A DNA stretch of 64,000 nucleotides from JANYHF01 sp031367715 (GTDB lineage: Bacteria > Pseudomonadota > Alphaproteobacteria > Rhizobiales > Hyphomicrobiaceae). Position numbers and translations under genes: made by a program. Within the stretch, counting starts at the first letter, position 1; every line of letters begins with the position of its first letter. Positions 16,208-24,899 of this stretch are shown here, piece after piece. The stretch lies in the NCBI GenBank assembly GCA_031367715.1, contig JANLQJ010000129.1, positions 1-64,000 of the forward strand. The letters run 5' to 3'. The notes under the pieces were generated by a model, which worked only from the letters and a program-made list of their open reading frames with translations, made no database searches and was not told the DNA's origin.

Positions 16208-16588
16208 GACGGCCTCCGATGAACGCGCCTTTGCGAAGACGATTCCCGCTGTCCCGGATCAACACTGCGCCGTCTATACGCTGCGCCGCGCACGGGATCA
16301 CGGTTTGTGCAGAGACCGCAAAGAACAGCACCCCGCACATAGTCCACAGGCCTCTCGAATGTCGCTAGCCATTGCGTCAACGTGGCGCTAGTGTGTCCTT
16401 CTTATGTCGGTCCCACCCCCATCATCCCGGCCAGCATCCCACGAGCGATGCACGGCTCGGGCCCCGGCTCTAGAGGCTCCGGCCGCCGGGATCACCTGAA
16501 GAATACGCGTGTTACGCGGTTCCCGGGATGATGGACGGGGCGGGCCCATAGCGTCAGCACAAAGTAATCACCCAGGCACGAGCAGGCG
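16208..16588. other. Intergenic stretch with REP-like palindromes
   Basis: No gene is supported. Two REP-like units are visible. About 16247-16308 contains TCCCGGATCAACACTGCGCC and a complementary GCGCACGGGATCAC. About 16423-16537 is bounded by CATCATCCCGG and CCGGGATGATGG. The promoter of the glycosyltransferase gene probably lies at the right end. Confidence 0.55.
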
Positions 16589-17614
16589 ATGAGCTTGGGA
16601 TTCATCTGGGTACTGGCTGGAAGCGCGACGTTGGGCGCGATCGGCTCGTTCTTGATCAATCAAAGGCTCATGCCCGTGTTGCAGCGCTTTGCGTTGGCGC
16701 GTCCGAACGCACGATCGAGCCACACGGTGCCAACGCCACAAGGCGGCGGCATCGGAGTGCTGTTGGCCTGCATCCCCGCTTTTATAGCGTCAACGCCCCC
16801 GGACTGGCCAACCGGCAGCACGCCGTGGCCGTTTGCTCCCCTGGCTTTCGGCGCAGCGCTTCTGGCCGTTTTGGGCGCAATCGACGATCTGCGCCCATTG
16901 CCGGTGCTGCCGCGTCTGGCCGCGCAGATTCTGGCAGGAGCCCTTGGCCTGATATCCGCAGGCGCAACCAGCGACACGTCCATCATCGGCATGCCAGGTT
17001 GGCTATCTCTGCCATTGGCCGGGATCGGCCTGATCTGGTTTGTCAATCTGACCAACTTCATGGACGGCATTGACGGCATCACCGTCGCCGAATTCATGCC
17101 GATGCTTGGGGTCCTGGTCGTGCTGACGCTGTTGGGCGTTTTCGATCCGGGTGCGGGCCTGATTGCAGCAGGTCTGTTCGGCGGGCTCGCCGGTTTCGCA
17201 CCCTTCAACCGCCACGTGGCGCGACTGTTCCTGGGCGATGTCGGCAGCCTCGCGATCGGCCTCATCGCTGGCAGTCTGCTGCTGCAACTGGCGCTGGCAG
17301 GGCACTTGGCAGCCGCACTGATCCTGCCACTCTACTATCTCGCCGACGCCACGATGACTTTGGCTTGCAGGCTGCGGCGCGGCGAACGCATCACGCAGGC
17401 GCATCGGACGCATTTCTATCAGCGTGCCACCGATCTTGGCTGGCGTGTGCCGGCCATCACGCGGACGATATTGGTCACCAACTTTGGCCTTGGCTTTCTG
17501 TCCATCGCCGCCGCCGTGACAACGAACATCGCACAGCATCTGGGGCTGCTGATTGCGGCCGGGGCGCTCACCGGCTGGCTATTGCGGCGGCTGTCACGGG
17601 CCCCGGCATCGTGA
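16589..17614 (+). CDS. MraY/WecA-family undecaprenyl-phosphate sugar-1-phosphate transferase
   Basis: This 341-residue integral membrane enzyme moves a sugar-1-phosphate from a UDP-sugar onto undecaprenyl phosphate, the first step of an O-antigen or other surface glycan. Visible family motifs are AIDDLRPLP, the Mg-binding NFMDGIDGIT, FLGDVGSLAIG and the basic AHRTHFYQRA loop. About ten hydrophobic segments fit the family. It overlaps the next gene by four bases (GTGA), a pairing like the WbpL/WbpV-type genes of O-antigen clusters. No other glycan genes follow here, so the rest of the pathway is elsewhere. Confidence 0.85.
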   Translation: MSLGFIWVLAGSATLGAIGSFLINQRLMPVLQRFALARPNARSSHTVPTPQGGGIGVLLACIPAFIASTPPDWPTGSTPWPFAPLAFGAALLAVLGAIDDLRPLPVLPRLAAQILAGALGLISAGATSDTSIIGMPGWLSLPLAGIGLIWFVNLTNFMDGIDGITVAEFMPMLGVLVVLTLLGVFDPGAGLIAAGLFGGLAGFAPFNRHVARLFLGDVGSLAIGLIAGSLLLQLALAGHLAAALILPLYYLADATMTLACRLRRGERITQAHRTHFYQRATDLGWRVPAITRTILVTNFGLGFLSIAAAVTTNIAQHLGLLIAAGALTGWLLRRLSRAPAS

Positions 17615-18552
17615 GCGGATCCGATCGGCCTCATGTACTGGTGACCGGCGCTTCCGGTTTCATCGGCCAGGCATTGGTGCACGCGCTCGCCGCTGGCGGC
17701 TGGCAAGTCCGCGCCGCTTCGCGCCAACCGATGCGGTTCAAGCCAGGGCCGGGCCCTGATTGGGCGTCGATGCCCGATCTTGGCAGTGGCTCTCCCGATT
17801 GGCGGCGGCTGCTCGACGGCGTCAGCCACGTCGTGCACCTGGCCGGCATTGCACACGCGACGGCACCACTGGCCGAGAGTGTTTACATGCGCGTGAATGC
17901 CGAAGGCTCGGCCGAACTCGCGCGCGCTGCGGGCAGGGCAGGCGTTTCGCGGTTCGTCTTGATGTCATCGGTCCGCGCACAGAGCGGTGCTGCGGCCACT
18001 GAGGTCCTGACCGAGGCGACACCGGCAGCGCCGAATGATGTCTATGGCCGCTCGAAGCTGGCCGCCGAGCAGGCGGTTGCCGTCGAACTCGGCGCGCGCG
18101 CCACCAGCCTGCGCCCGGTGCTGGTACTGGGACCGAGCGTCAAGGGCAACCTCGGCCAACTGAGGCAACTCGCCCGCTCGCACCTGCCGCTACCGTTCGG
18201 CGCGCTCGCCAACCGGCGCTCGATCCTTGGGCTGAGCAATCTGGCCGCTGCGACCATGTTCGCCCTGACGCAAGATACCGCGCGCGGCAAGACGTACCTG
18301 GTTGCCGATCCCGAGCCGCTCGGCGTGCGCGATCTGATTGCCGAGATGCGCGCTGCCATCGGACGGCGGCCGAGGCTCTTTTCGCTGCCGCCGGAACTAC
18401 TTAGGACGGCACTGCGCCTCGGCGATCGTGGCAGTCTTGCGGCATCACTGCTCGGCACCCTGCAAGTCGATTCGTCCGCGCTCCGGGAGGCTGGCTGGCG
18501 GCCGGTCAGCACGACGGGCGAGGAGATCGCCCGCATGATGGCTGCGGATTAA
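17611..18552 (+). CDS. NAD-dependent epimerase/dehydratase (extended SDR)
   Basis: This 313-residue extended short-chain dehydrogenase carries the nucleotide-binding VTGASGFIG near residue 10, VVHLAGIAH, an SSVRAQSG strand and the catalytic YGRSK. Such proteins paired with a MraY/WecA-type transferase usually reduce or epimerise the UDP-sugar that the transferase then uses (WbpV-like UDP-4-keto-sugar reductase is the closest role I can suggest). The GTG start overlaps the preceding stop, so translation is coupled. The substrate is not determined by the sequence. Confidence 0.8.
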   Translation: MSGSDRPHVLVTGASGFIGQALVHALAAGGWQVRAASRQPMRFKPGPGPDWASMPDLGSGSPDWRRLLDGVSHVVHLAGIAHATAPLAESVYMRVNAEGSAELARAAGRAGVSRFVLMSSVRAQSGAAATEVLTEATPAAPNDVYGRSKLAAEQAVAVELGARATSLRPVLVLGPSVKGNLGQLRQLARSHLPLPFGALANRRSILGLSNLAAATMFALTQDTARGKTYLVADPEPLGVRDLIAEMRAAIGRRPRLFSLPPELLRTALRLGDRGSLAASLLGTLQVDSSALREAGWRPVSTTGEEIARMMAAD

Positions 18553-18591
18553 TTCGCTGGCCGCACAGGACCCGCAGCGGGTTCCTCGCGC

Positions 18592-18896
18592 TCACGCCGC
18601 GAACAGAAAATCGCTAGCGTCAATCACGCTGGCCGCGTTGAGGAAGCGCGCCAGCATATCGCCATGCGCGACAAAGGCATTGCCGTCGCAGGTGCGGAGG
18701 ATCAGATCGGTTATGCCGGGCACGCCGTGCAGCTGCCGCGGAGCGATGTGGTCGACGCCGTCCTGCCCGTCGAGGATGTGGTCGTAGCCCGAATGCGCAG
18801 CCATCACGAAGCGGTCGGCGCCGGCCAGCGAGGTCGTAGTCGAGGGTTTCGCTGCCGTTCGGGTTGCTGACGGTGGTGGCGTGGCCGATGTTGAAT
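18592..18896 (-). pseudogene. C-terminal fragment of an RTX/hemolysin-type calcium-binding protein
   Basis: Reading on the minus strand, the fragment ends in NAASVIDASDFLFAA, the usual last residues of RTX repeat proteins (compare the general SxIxAxDFLF ending). Before it come DRFVMAAHSGYDHILDGQDG and VPGITDLILRTCDGNAFV. An in-frame continuation upstream (NPNGSETLDYDLAG) is in a different frame, so a frameshift lies near 18826. The 5' part is missing: homology stops where the IS-end repeat at 18897 begins. It is a dead remnant of a secreted protein gene. Confidence 0.6.
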
Positions 18897-19156
18897 CGGC
18901 ATCCTGGCGCTGACCGTCGAGCAGCTGTTCCGGCTGGTCTCCTGACGCCTCGCCGCCGCCCCCAAAGCTCCCGCCACAACCAACACCTAATGTTCGCCAG
19001 AAGCACTCCCGTGCCTGCTGCGTCATCGCGAAAGCCTCACGGGCGGCGCCTTCAACCCAAAACGTGCCGCCAACGGCCCGACGCAACTGACCAAGAACCA
19101 TGGCCGCACCGACCAAGCCTCTACACCTCAGAGACCTGTCAGAATGTTGCAGGTGG
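18897..19156 (+). mobile_element. Remnant of an insertion-sequence 3' end, copy 1
   Basis: About 260 bases match 24617-24875 with many scattered differences. The left edge encodes only the last ~17 residues of a DDE transposase (GILALTVEQLFRLVS then stop); the rest is the non-coding tail, ending near ACCTCAGAGACCTGTCAGAA. It abuts the RTX fragment and so probably marks an old insertion or deletion point. Confidence 0.7.
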
Positions 19157-19278
19157 TTCTCCTGTCCTCGATTTCCCGAATCTTTACAACTGTTGCACAC
19201 TGGCCATTACCCCTTGTTAGCCTTCTCGTGCTAAACCCTTGACGCATCCAAATTAGTCATAAGTCCAAGGGGTTGGTG

Positions 19279-19707
19279 ATGCGTAAGTCAGTTGTTGCGG
19301 GCGCTGCTCTGGCGCTGCTGTCGGTGCTTCCTGTCAATACGGCTGTGGCCTCGGTGCTGGCCAAGGTCGACGTTTCTTCGCAGACCATGAACGTCTATGT
19401 CGATGGCAAGCTCAGCTACAGCTGGCCGGTTTCGACGGCACGTAAGGGCTACTACACGCCGCGCGGTGCCTTCCATGCCCAGTCGCTGCAGCTGATGCAT
19501 TACTCCAAGAAGTACGACAACGCGCCGATGCCGCATTCGGTGTTCTTCAATGGCGGCTATGCCATTCATGCCACCGGCGCCGTGCGCTCGCTAGGCCGCC
19601 CAGCCTCGCATGGCTGCATCCGTCTGGCTCCCGGCAATGCCGCCGAATTCTATTCGCTGGTCCAAGATCACGGCCGCAGCTCGACCAAGATCGTGGTCCA
19701 GAACTGA
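19279..19707 (+). CDS. L,D-transpeptidase (YkuD domain)
   Basis: This small secreted L,D-transpeptidase of 142 residues has a signal peptide (VVAGAALALLSVLPVNTAVA) and a minimal YkuD domain with the catalytic motif SHGCIRL; the nucleophile is C113 and H111 precedes it. Such enzymes make 3-3 peptidoglycan cross-links or attach proteins to peptidoglycan in the periplasm. There is no LysM or other binding domain. AAGGGG at 19267-19272 lies six bases before the ATG. TTG and GTG codons just upstream are alternatives. It converges with the DedA gene. Confidence 0.88.
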   Translation: MRKSVVAGAALALLSVLPVNTAVASVLAKVDVSSQTMNVYVDGKLSYSWPVSTARKGYYTPRGAFHAQSLQLMHYSKKYDNAPMPHSVFFNGGYAIHATGAVRSLGRPASHGCIRLAPGNAAEFYSLVQDHGRSSTKIVVQN

Positions 19708-19724
19708 TCTGACGGGCCGCCGCT

Positions 19725-20366
19725 TCAGGCGAGCGGCCCCGGCAGGGCGCGATCGGCTTCGGCCTGCAAGCGCGCCTCGTAGCGGCGGATCAGGTACCCG
19801 CCCGTGAGGAACGCGATGACCGCAGCGGCGAAAATGATCGGACCGATGACGCCGCTCATCTGGAACACGGCTTGGCCAAGATAGTAACCGCCAAACCCGA
19901 ACACCGCCGCCCAGATGATGCCTCCAAGCGCATTGGCGATGAAAAAATGCGTCCATTGCATGCGGTTCACACCGGCTAGGAATGCGGCCAGGATGCGCAA
20001 GAGGGCGACGAAGCGGCCCAAGAACACCACCCAGAAGCCGTAGCGGTCGAACAGAAACTGCCCGAGCCGAATGCGGTTTTCCGGTACACCGATGCGCGGA
20101 CCAAAGCGCTTTAGCAGCGGATAACCGAATCGATTGCCAATCCAATAGCCGGCGTTGTCGCCGATGATCGCGCCCGCCGCGGCGGCAAACACGACAAAGA
20201 GAATGTTCAACTCCGGGTTGTGCGCGGCGTACATGGACGCCAAGACCAGCAGGGTCTCCCCCGGCAGTGGCAGGCCCATGCTCTCCAACCCGACGATTAC
20301 GGCAACGGCCAGAAGGCCATAATTCACGATCAATGAGGTGAGCATCTCGGGATCGAATAGGTGCAC
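19725..20366 (-). CDS. DedA family membrane protein
   Basis: This 213-residue inner-membrane protein of the DedA/SNARE-associated family has GLPLPGETLLVLAS near residue 33, GDNAGYWIGNRFGYPLLKRFG and the conserved VVFLGRFVALLRILAAFLAG. DedA proteins are thought to flip lipid carriers such as undecaprenyl phosphate, and are needed for proton-motive force and envelope integrity. Five or six hydrophobic segments are visible. It stands alone and its 3' end nearly touches the L,D-transpeptidase gene, so both may serve envelope maintenance, though they are transcribed in opposite directions. Confidence 0.9.
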   Translation of the reverse strand: MHLFDPEMLTSLIVNYGLLAVAVIVGLESMGLPLPGETLLVLASMYAAHNPELNILFVVFAAAAGAIIGDNAGYWIGNRFGYPLLKRFGPRIGVPENRIRLGQFLFDRYGFWVVFLGRFVALLRILAAFLAGVNRMQWTHFFIANALGGIIWAAVFGFGGYYLGQAVFQMSGVIGPIIFAAAVIAFLTGGYLIRRYEARLQAEADRALPGPLA

Positions 20367-20527
20367 GGCCGCTCTTTTCTGTCTCTCAACCCGTCACTAT
20401 CGCAATTTGCATCGCGGGCCCTGTTTAGCAGTTCAAGACGAACCGGTCTTCGAGATTCCGTTCATGGCTCGCTCAGGCTTACGCGCTATGATGGCTGCTC
20501 ACGTTCACGACCCTTTGGGAGGTCCTG

Positions 20528-21370
20528 ATGGCATTGTCTGACGTTGAATTGGCCAACCCGGGGTCGCTGGCGGTTGACCCGGTGTGGGATGCTCAATCCG
20601 ATCGGCCATCCGAGCCTCCCTCGGAGGCCCAGCGCTATGTGCCGTCAACCACTTGGCCGCCGTTTCTGGCGCTCGGCATGACCGCACTGAACCTCATCGT
20701 CATGTTCGCGATCTCGACGCTGCCGCTGATGGTGGCCGGCACCCTTGGCAGGGTGCATATCGACGGCAGCTTTCTCAAGCATCTGGTCGATCCCGAGATC
20801 AGCGCCCTGGTGCTGGGCGGTTCGCTGGTGGCGCAGCTGCTGGCGACCATGCTGCTGCTGTGGTCGACGCAATGGCGCGGCGGACGGATGGCAGATACGC
20901 TGTCGCTGCGCCCTCCGATCGACGGGGCAAAGACCTATCTGTGGGCGATTCCGGCGTTCGTGCTCTTTGGCGCCCTGAGCGGTGCGATCCTGCAGTGGCT
21001 GTCGCCGCAATCCAATCTTTCCGATACGCAGGTGATGCTGAAACTGGCGCAGTCGCCGGCCTGGTGGCTGTTCGGGCTGGTGGCCGTCGTTGGCGCGCCG
21101 CTCTATGAAGAGCTGGTGTTTCGCGGCTTCCTGTTCTCGGCGCTGGCGCGCACCCCGCTTGGGCTGATCGGCACGGCTATCATCACCAGCATCCTGTGGG
21201 CGCTTATCCACGGCTATTCGCTGCAGGGCATCAGTGCGATCTTTGCGCTTGGCTTGGCGCTCAGCGCCATTTTGTGGCGTACCGGCAGTACGCGGGTGAC
21301 CATGGCCTGCCATGCAGCCTACAACGCCATGGCGTTCATGGCAGCGCTCGTTTCCACGCCCACAGTGTGA
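20528..21370 (+). CDS. CPBP family intramembrane metalloprotease
   Basis: This 280-residue membrane protein of the CAAX-protease/bacteriocin-processing (Abi/CPBP) family keeps the presumed catalytic residues: E194-E195 and R199 in LYEELVFRG, H228 in ALIHG, and H262 with N266 in CHAAYNAM. A 45-residue soluble N-terminus precedes about seven membrane segments. Substrates of bacterial members are mostly unknown; self-immunity and processing roles have been proposed in other species. GGGAGG lies at about 20517-20522 upstream of the ATG. thyA starts 31 bases downstream on the same strand. Confidence 0.85.
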   Translation: MALSDVELANPGSLAVDPVWDAQSDRPSEPPSEAQRYVPSTTWPPFLALGMTALNLIVMFAISTLPLMVAGTLGRVHIDGSFLKHLVDPEISALVLGGSLVAQLLATMLLLWSTQWRGGRMADTLSLRPPIDGAKTYLWAIPAFVLFGALSGAILQWLSPQSNLSDTQVMLKLAQSPAWWLFGLVAVVGAPLYEELVFRGFLFSALARTPLGLIGTAIITSILWALIHGYSLQGISAIFALGLALSAILWRTGSTRVTMACHAAYNAMAFMAALVSTPTV

Positions 21371-21401
21371 CCCTGAAGCTAGAATCGTTTAAGCTCCCAG
21401 G

Positions 21402-22226
21402 ATGCGCCAATATCTCGACCTGCTCGCCCATGTCCGCCGCGATGGCATCGTCCGTGAGGACCGCACCGGCACCGGCACCCAGTCGGTGTTCGGGTACCAG
21501 ATGCGGTTTGACTTGGCGTCCGGCTTTCCGCTTCTGACCACCAAGAAGCTGCATCTCAAATCCATCGTGCACGAATTGCTATGGTTCTTGCAGGGCGCGA
21601 CCAACATTGCGTACCTCAAGGCCAACGGGGTGTCGATCTGGGATGACTGGGCCGACGCCAATGGCGAACTCGGCCCGGTCTACGGCAAGCAGTGGCGTTC
21701 CTGGGCAGCGCCCGATGGCCGGAGCATCGACCAGGTGGCCGATCTGGTGGCTGCCATCAAACGCAATCCTTATTCGCGCCGCCATGTCGTTAGCGCCTGG
21801 AACCCGGCAGACATCGGCTCGATGGCCTTGCCGCCGTGTCATTGCCTGTTCCAGTTCTATGTCACCCCGCCGGGCAAGGCGGCTGGCGCCGATATGCGTC
21901 CACGGCTGTCGTGCCAGCTCTATCAGCGCTCGGGCGATGTGTTTTTGGGCGTCCCGTTCAACATCGCCTCATACGCGCTGCTGACCGCGATGGTCGCCCA
22001 TGTGACCGATCTGGCCCCCGGCGAGTTCGTGCATACGCTGGGCGATGCGCATCTCTATCTCAATCACATCGAGCAGGCCGAGGAGCAGTTGCGACGCGAG
22101 CCACGGGCATTGCCAAGGCTTAAGCTGGCGCCGCGCGTGTCATCGCTGTTCGACTTCAGCTATGACGACATCGTCTTTGCCGGCTATGACCCTGCTCCCG
22201 GCATCAAAGCTCCGATCGCGGTGTAG
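21402..22226 (+). CDS. thyA: Thymidylate synthase
   Basis: This 274-residue enzyme makes dTMP from dUMP with methylene-tetrahydrofolate in the cytoplasm. The catalytic cysteine is C146 in ALPPCHCLFQFYV. Other hallmarks are REDRTGTGTQSVFG, YGKQWRSW, RRHVVSAWNP, LSCQLYQRSGDVFLGVPFNIASY (the dUMP-binding region) and HTLGDAHLYLNH. Length is slightly above the 264 of E. coli, due to a short insertion (PGKAAGADMR). The usual neighbour folA is not next to it; a REP-like repeat and then yaiI on the other strand follow. Confidence 0.95.
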   Translation: MRQYLDLLAHVRRDGIVREDRTGTGTQSVFGYQMRFDLASGFPLLTTKKLHLKSIVHELLWFLQGATNIAYLKANGVSIWDDWADANGELGPVYGKQWRSWAAPDGRSIDQVADLVAAIKRNPYSRRHVVSAWNPADIGSMALPPCHCLFQFYVTPPGKAAGADMRPRLSCQLYQRSGDVFLGVPFNIASYALLTAMVAHVTDLAPGEFVHTLGDAHLYLNHIEQAEEQLRREPRALPRLKLAPRVSSLFDFSYDDIVFAGYDPAPGIKAPIAV

Positions 22227-22232
22227 TGTGGA

Positions 22233-22384
22233 CTTCATCCCGGATGCGCTGCAGCGTTTTGACGCTGCGGCGCTGATCCGGGACATGCCGGAGCACCTGC
22301 GGAGTTGCGACAGGTGCCGAGCCCGGAGAGATCCCGTCTCTGCAGCGCACTAAAGGAATGCTGCGCTACGCACGGGATGACAGG
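22233..22384. repeat. REP-like intergenic repeat, copy related to 56338-56487
   Basis: The unit begins TTCATCCCGGATGCGCTGCA and ends in CTACGCACGGGATGACAG, with GACGCTGCGGCGCTGATCCGGGAC inside. The same layout, with changes, is found downstream of the peptide-binding protein at 56338-56487. It lies between convergent genes and could end transcription or protect message ends. Confidence 0.7.
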
Positions 22385-22401
22385 GTCTGCAATCTGCGCA
22401 G

Positions 22402-22848
22402 TCACCCTCGCTTGCCTGCTTGAACCGCCGCTTCCAGCGCTTGCAGAAACCGTGACCGATCCGCTCTCGTGAACTCCGGGTTGTTGCCCTTTACCGCGCC
22501 CGCCTCGCGCAAGTCCTGCATCAGGCCGCGCATCGCCAGCGCCATGCCGATCGAAGCCTCCGTGAACGGCTTGCCGGTCATGCCGACCACTCGGGTTCCC
22601 TTCCTCAGGCAACGCGCCGCTAGCGGAACATCCGCTGTCACTGCAATATCGCCCGGTGCGATTTGCTCGACGATCCAGTCGTCGGCGGCATCGGGCCCCT
22701 CGGCGACCACCTTGCGGCGCAGATACAGGCTGGGCTGAAGCCGCATGAAGCTGTTGGAAACCATGTGATAGACGAGCTTGTGCCGCTCGGCGACGCGGGT
22801 CACCTCGTCCTTGACCGGGCAGGCGTCGGCGTCGATGTAGAGTTGCAT
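22402..22848 (-). CDS. yaiI: YaiI/YqxD family protein (DUF188)
   Basis: This 148-residue NYN/PIN-like protein of the UPF0178 family begins MQLYIDADACPVK and contains NSFMRLQPS, DDWIVEQIAPGDIAVTADVPLA and KGTRVVGMTGKPFTEASIG. The acidic residues of DADACP and TADVPLA resemble a nuclease-type metal site, but the function is not established. I started at ATG 22848 because the family begins there; the frame continues eleven codons upstream through the heptamer-repeat array, with no better start. No strong ribosome-binding site is visible, possibly because the array displaced it. Confidence 0.85.
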   Translation of the reverse strand: MQLYIDADACPVKDEVTRVAERHKLVYHMVSNSFMRLQPSLYLRRKVVAEGPDAADDWIVEQIAPGDIAVTADVPLAARCLRKGTRVVGMTGKPFTEASIGMALAMRGLMQDLREAGAVKGNNPEFTRADRSRFLQALEAAVQAGKRG

Positions 22849-22855
22849 AGGAATC

Positions 22856-22952
22856 GTGAGTGGTGAGTGGTAAGTGGTCAAAAAATGCCAGTTCGGCTGC
22901 GAATGTTAGCACGGGTCGGTTGCCACTCACCACCTGACGACTTACCAATCAC
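22856..22952. repeat. Pair of inverted heptamer arrays (GTGAGTG type) upstream of yaiI
   Basis: Three tandem units (GTGAGTG, GTGAGTG, GTAAGTG) at 22856-22876 face a decayed inverted array at about 22922-22952, whose complement reads GTGATTG, GTAAGTC, GTCAGGT and onward. About 45 bases without a gene lie between. The architecture is like that around the four-helix-bundle gene at 9872-10357, but empty. Confidence 0.65.
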
Positions 22953-22964
22953 GTCGCCTTGCCT

Positions 22965-24272
22965 TCAGCAATCCAAGGTCCGGTCCCGCTCCCAATCGGT
23001 CAGATGCGCGGCGTAGGAATTCCACTCGGCGTTCTTCAGCTTTACGTAGGCGTTCGAGAATTCATCGCCGAGCACGCCGCGCAGAAAGGGGTTCTTGTCG
23101 AAGGCACGGATGGCATCCAGCATGTTGAGTGGGAGTTTCTTGGCGTCGGTCGCCTTCCAGCCCTCGGTATACATGTCGATATCCATGCGCTGGCCTGGAT
23201 CGCGCTTGTGCTCGATGCCATCGAGGCCGGCAGCCAAGTACACGCAATGGTGCAGATACGGGTTGACCGCGCCGTCGGCGAGGCGGAATTCGACGCGGCC
23301 GGGGCCGGGGATACGCACCATGTTGGTGCGGTTGTTGCCGCCATAGGTCAGCGTATTTGGCGACCAGGTGGCGCCCGAAGTGGTGCGCGGGGCGTTGATG
23401 CGTTTATAGCTGTTCACCGTCGGATTGGTGATGGCGCACAGCGCCTCGCCATTGTGCAGCACGCCGCCCAGGAAGTGATAGCCCATGGTCGAGAGGCCGA
23501 GTTCGCCTTGCGGGTCCTTGAACAGGTTGGTCTTACCATCCAGGGTCCAAACCGACGCGTGCATGTGGCAACCATTGCCGGTCAGATTGATGAACGGCTT
23601 GGGCATGAATGTCGCACGCAACCCATGCTTCTCCGCAATTGACTTGACCATGAACTTGAAGAACGCATGCTGATCGGCTGTGATCAGAGCATCGGCGAAA
23701 TTCCAGTTTATTTCGAACTGGCCGTTGGCGTCTTCGTGGTCGTTCTGATAGGCGCCCCAGCCCAGTTCCAACATAGCATCGCAGATTTCCGCGACCACAT
23801 CATAGCGGCGCATCAAGGCCTGCTGATCATAACAGGGCTTATCCTGACGATCGGCGTTATCCGAAATGGCACGGCCGTCGGGCGTGACGAGATGGAATTC
23901 GGGCTCGACGCCGCTCATCAACTTGCAGCCCCTGGCGGTGGCGGCAGCGTTCAGGCGCTTCAAGACCTGGCGCGGATTCTGCTCGACCAGCTTGCCGTCC
24001 ATCCACAGGTCGGCGGGCACCCAGGCGACGTCTTTTTTCCAGGGCAGCTGCATGACGTAGGGTGCGTCCGGCACCGCGAACACATCGGCATTGGCTGGCG
24101 TCATGTCGAACCAGGTGGCAAAGCCGGCAAAGCCGGCACCATCGGCCTGCATGCCGGCGATGCCTTGCGTCGGCACCAGCTTGGAGCGTTGCACGCCGAA
24201 CAGGTCGGTGAAATTGACCAGGAAATATCTGACGCCGCGCTCTTTGGCCCAGGCTGTGAGGTCGGTGATCAT
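22965..24272 (-). CDS. glnT: Type III glutamate-ammonia ligase (GlnT-type glutamine synthetase)
   Basis: This 435-residue enzyme of the GlnT branch of glutamine synthetases uses ATP and ammonia to make glutamine from glutamate, or acts on a related amine acid. Motifs include GVEPEFHLV, QNDHEDANGQFEINWNFADAL, the nucleotide and metal segment FMPKPFINLTGNGCHMHASVW, and NRTNMVRIPGPGRVEFRLAD. It is distinct from the main GlnA by its short length and N-terminus. Rhizobial GlnT genes usually sit with flavin reductase or glutamate-synthase-like (glx) genes; none are here. A polyamine-type ABC cassette on the same strand lies upstream beyond an IS remnant. This hints at nitrogen scavenging, but the link is not proven. 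Confidence 0.9.
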   Translation of the reverse strand: MITDLTAWAKERGVRYFLVNFTDLFGVQRSKLVPTQGIAGMQADGAGFAGFATWFDMTPANADVFAVPDAPYVMQLPWKKDVAWVPADLWMDGKLVEQNPRQVLKRLNAAATARGCKLMSGVEPEFHLVTPDGRAISDNADRQDKPCYDQQALMRRYDVVAEICDAMLELGWGAYQNDHEDANGQFEINWNFADALITADQHAFFKFMVKSIAEKHGLRATFMPKPFINLTGNGCHMHASVWTLDGKTNLFKDPQGELGLSTMGYHFLGGVLHNGEALCAITNPTVNSYKRINAPRTTSGATWSPNTLTYGGNNRTNMVRIPGPGRVEFRLADGAVNPYLHHCVYLAAGLDGIEHKRDPGQRMDIDMYTEGWKATDAKKLPLNMLDAIRAFDKNPFLRGVLGDEFSNAYVKLKNAEWNSYAAHLTDWERDRTLDC

Positions 24273-24530
24273 GATGCCAGCGTTTCTCCTGTTTCAATTC
24301 TTCTTTCATGGCAGTGTTGGGCGCATCATTCCACCACCGGCGCCGAATGGCAATCCCGCCGTCGGGAAAATTGGGGACATTAGAGCCACTTGCATAATTG
24401 CAACGGGGCGCGGAATTGTTCGTCCGAAATGAGGGGAAGTCGACGCCTCCAGCCTGAGACTGGCATCGTGTTTTGCGACCAGGCAACAACCGAATCAGGG
24501 CGCGGACACGCCTCTTGCCGAGACGCCGAG

Positions 24531-24875
24531 CGGGTCATCAGTACCTTGACGGACAGCTATGGCGGCAGCTTCGTGCGCGCGCGCGGCTATTCCAAGGGGT
24601 TCTGTCACCTGATGTTCGGCATCCTGGCGCTGACCGTCGAGCAACTGTTCCGGCTGGTCACCTGACGCCTCGCCGCTGCCCACAAGGCCCGGCCACAACC
24701 AACACCTAGTGTTCGCGAGAAGCACTCGCGTGCCTGCTGCGTCATCGCGAATGCCTCACTGGCGGCGCCTTCAATCCAAAACGTACCGCCAACGGCCCAA
24801 CGCAAGTGACCAAAACCGACGGCCGCACCAACCAAGCCACGACACCTCAGAGACCTGTCAGAATATTGCAAATGG
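24531..24875 (+). mobile_element. Remnant of a DDE transposase 3' end, copy 2
   Basis: The reading frame ending at 24665 gives about 45 residues (DAERVISTLTDSYGGSFVRA, then FCHLMFGILALTVEQLFRLV) typical of the C-terminus of an IS5/IS1182-like DDE transposase. The following ~210 non-coding bases match copy 1 at 18950-19156, ending near ACCTCAGAGACCTGTCAGAA. The 5' part of the element is gone. It stops about 25 bases before the stop codon of the ABC ATPase gene, where permease genes would be expected. Confidence 0.7.
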
Positions 24876-24899
24876 CTCGACTATCCACGATTTACTTGG

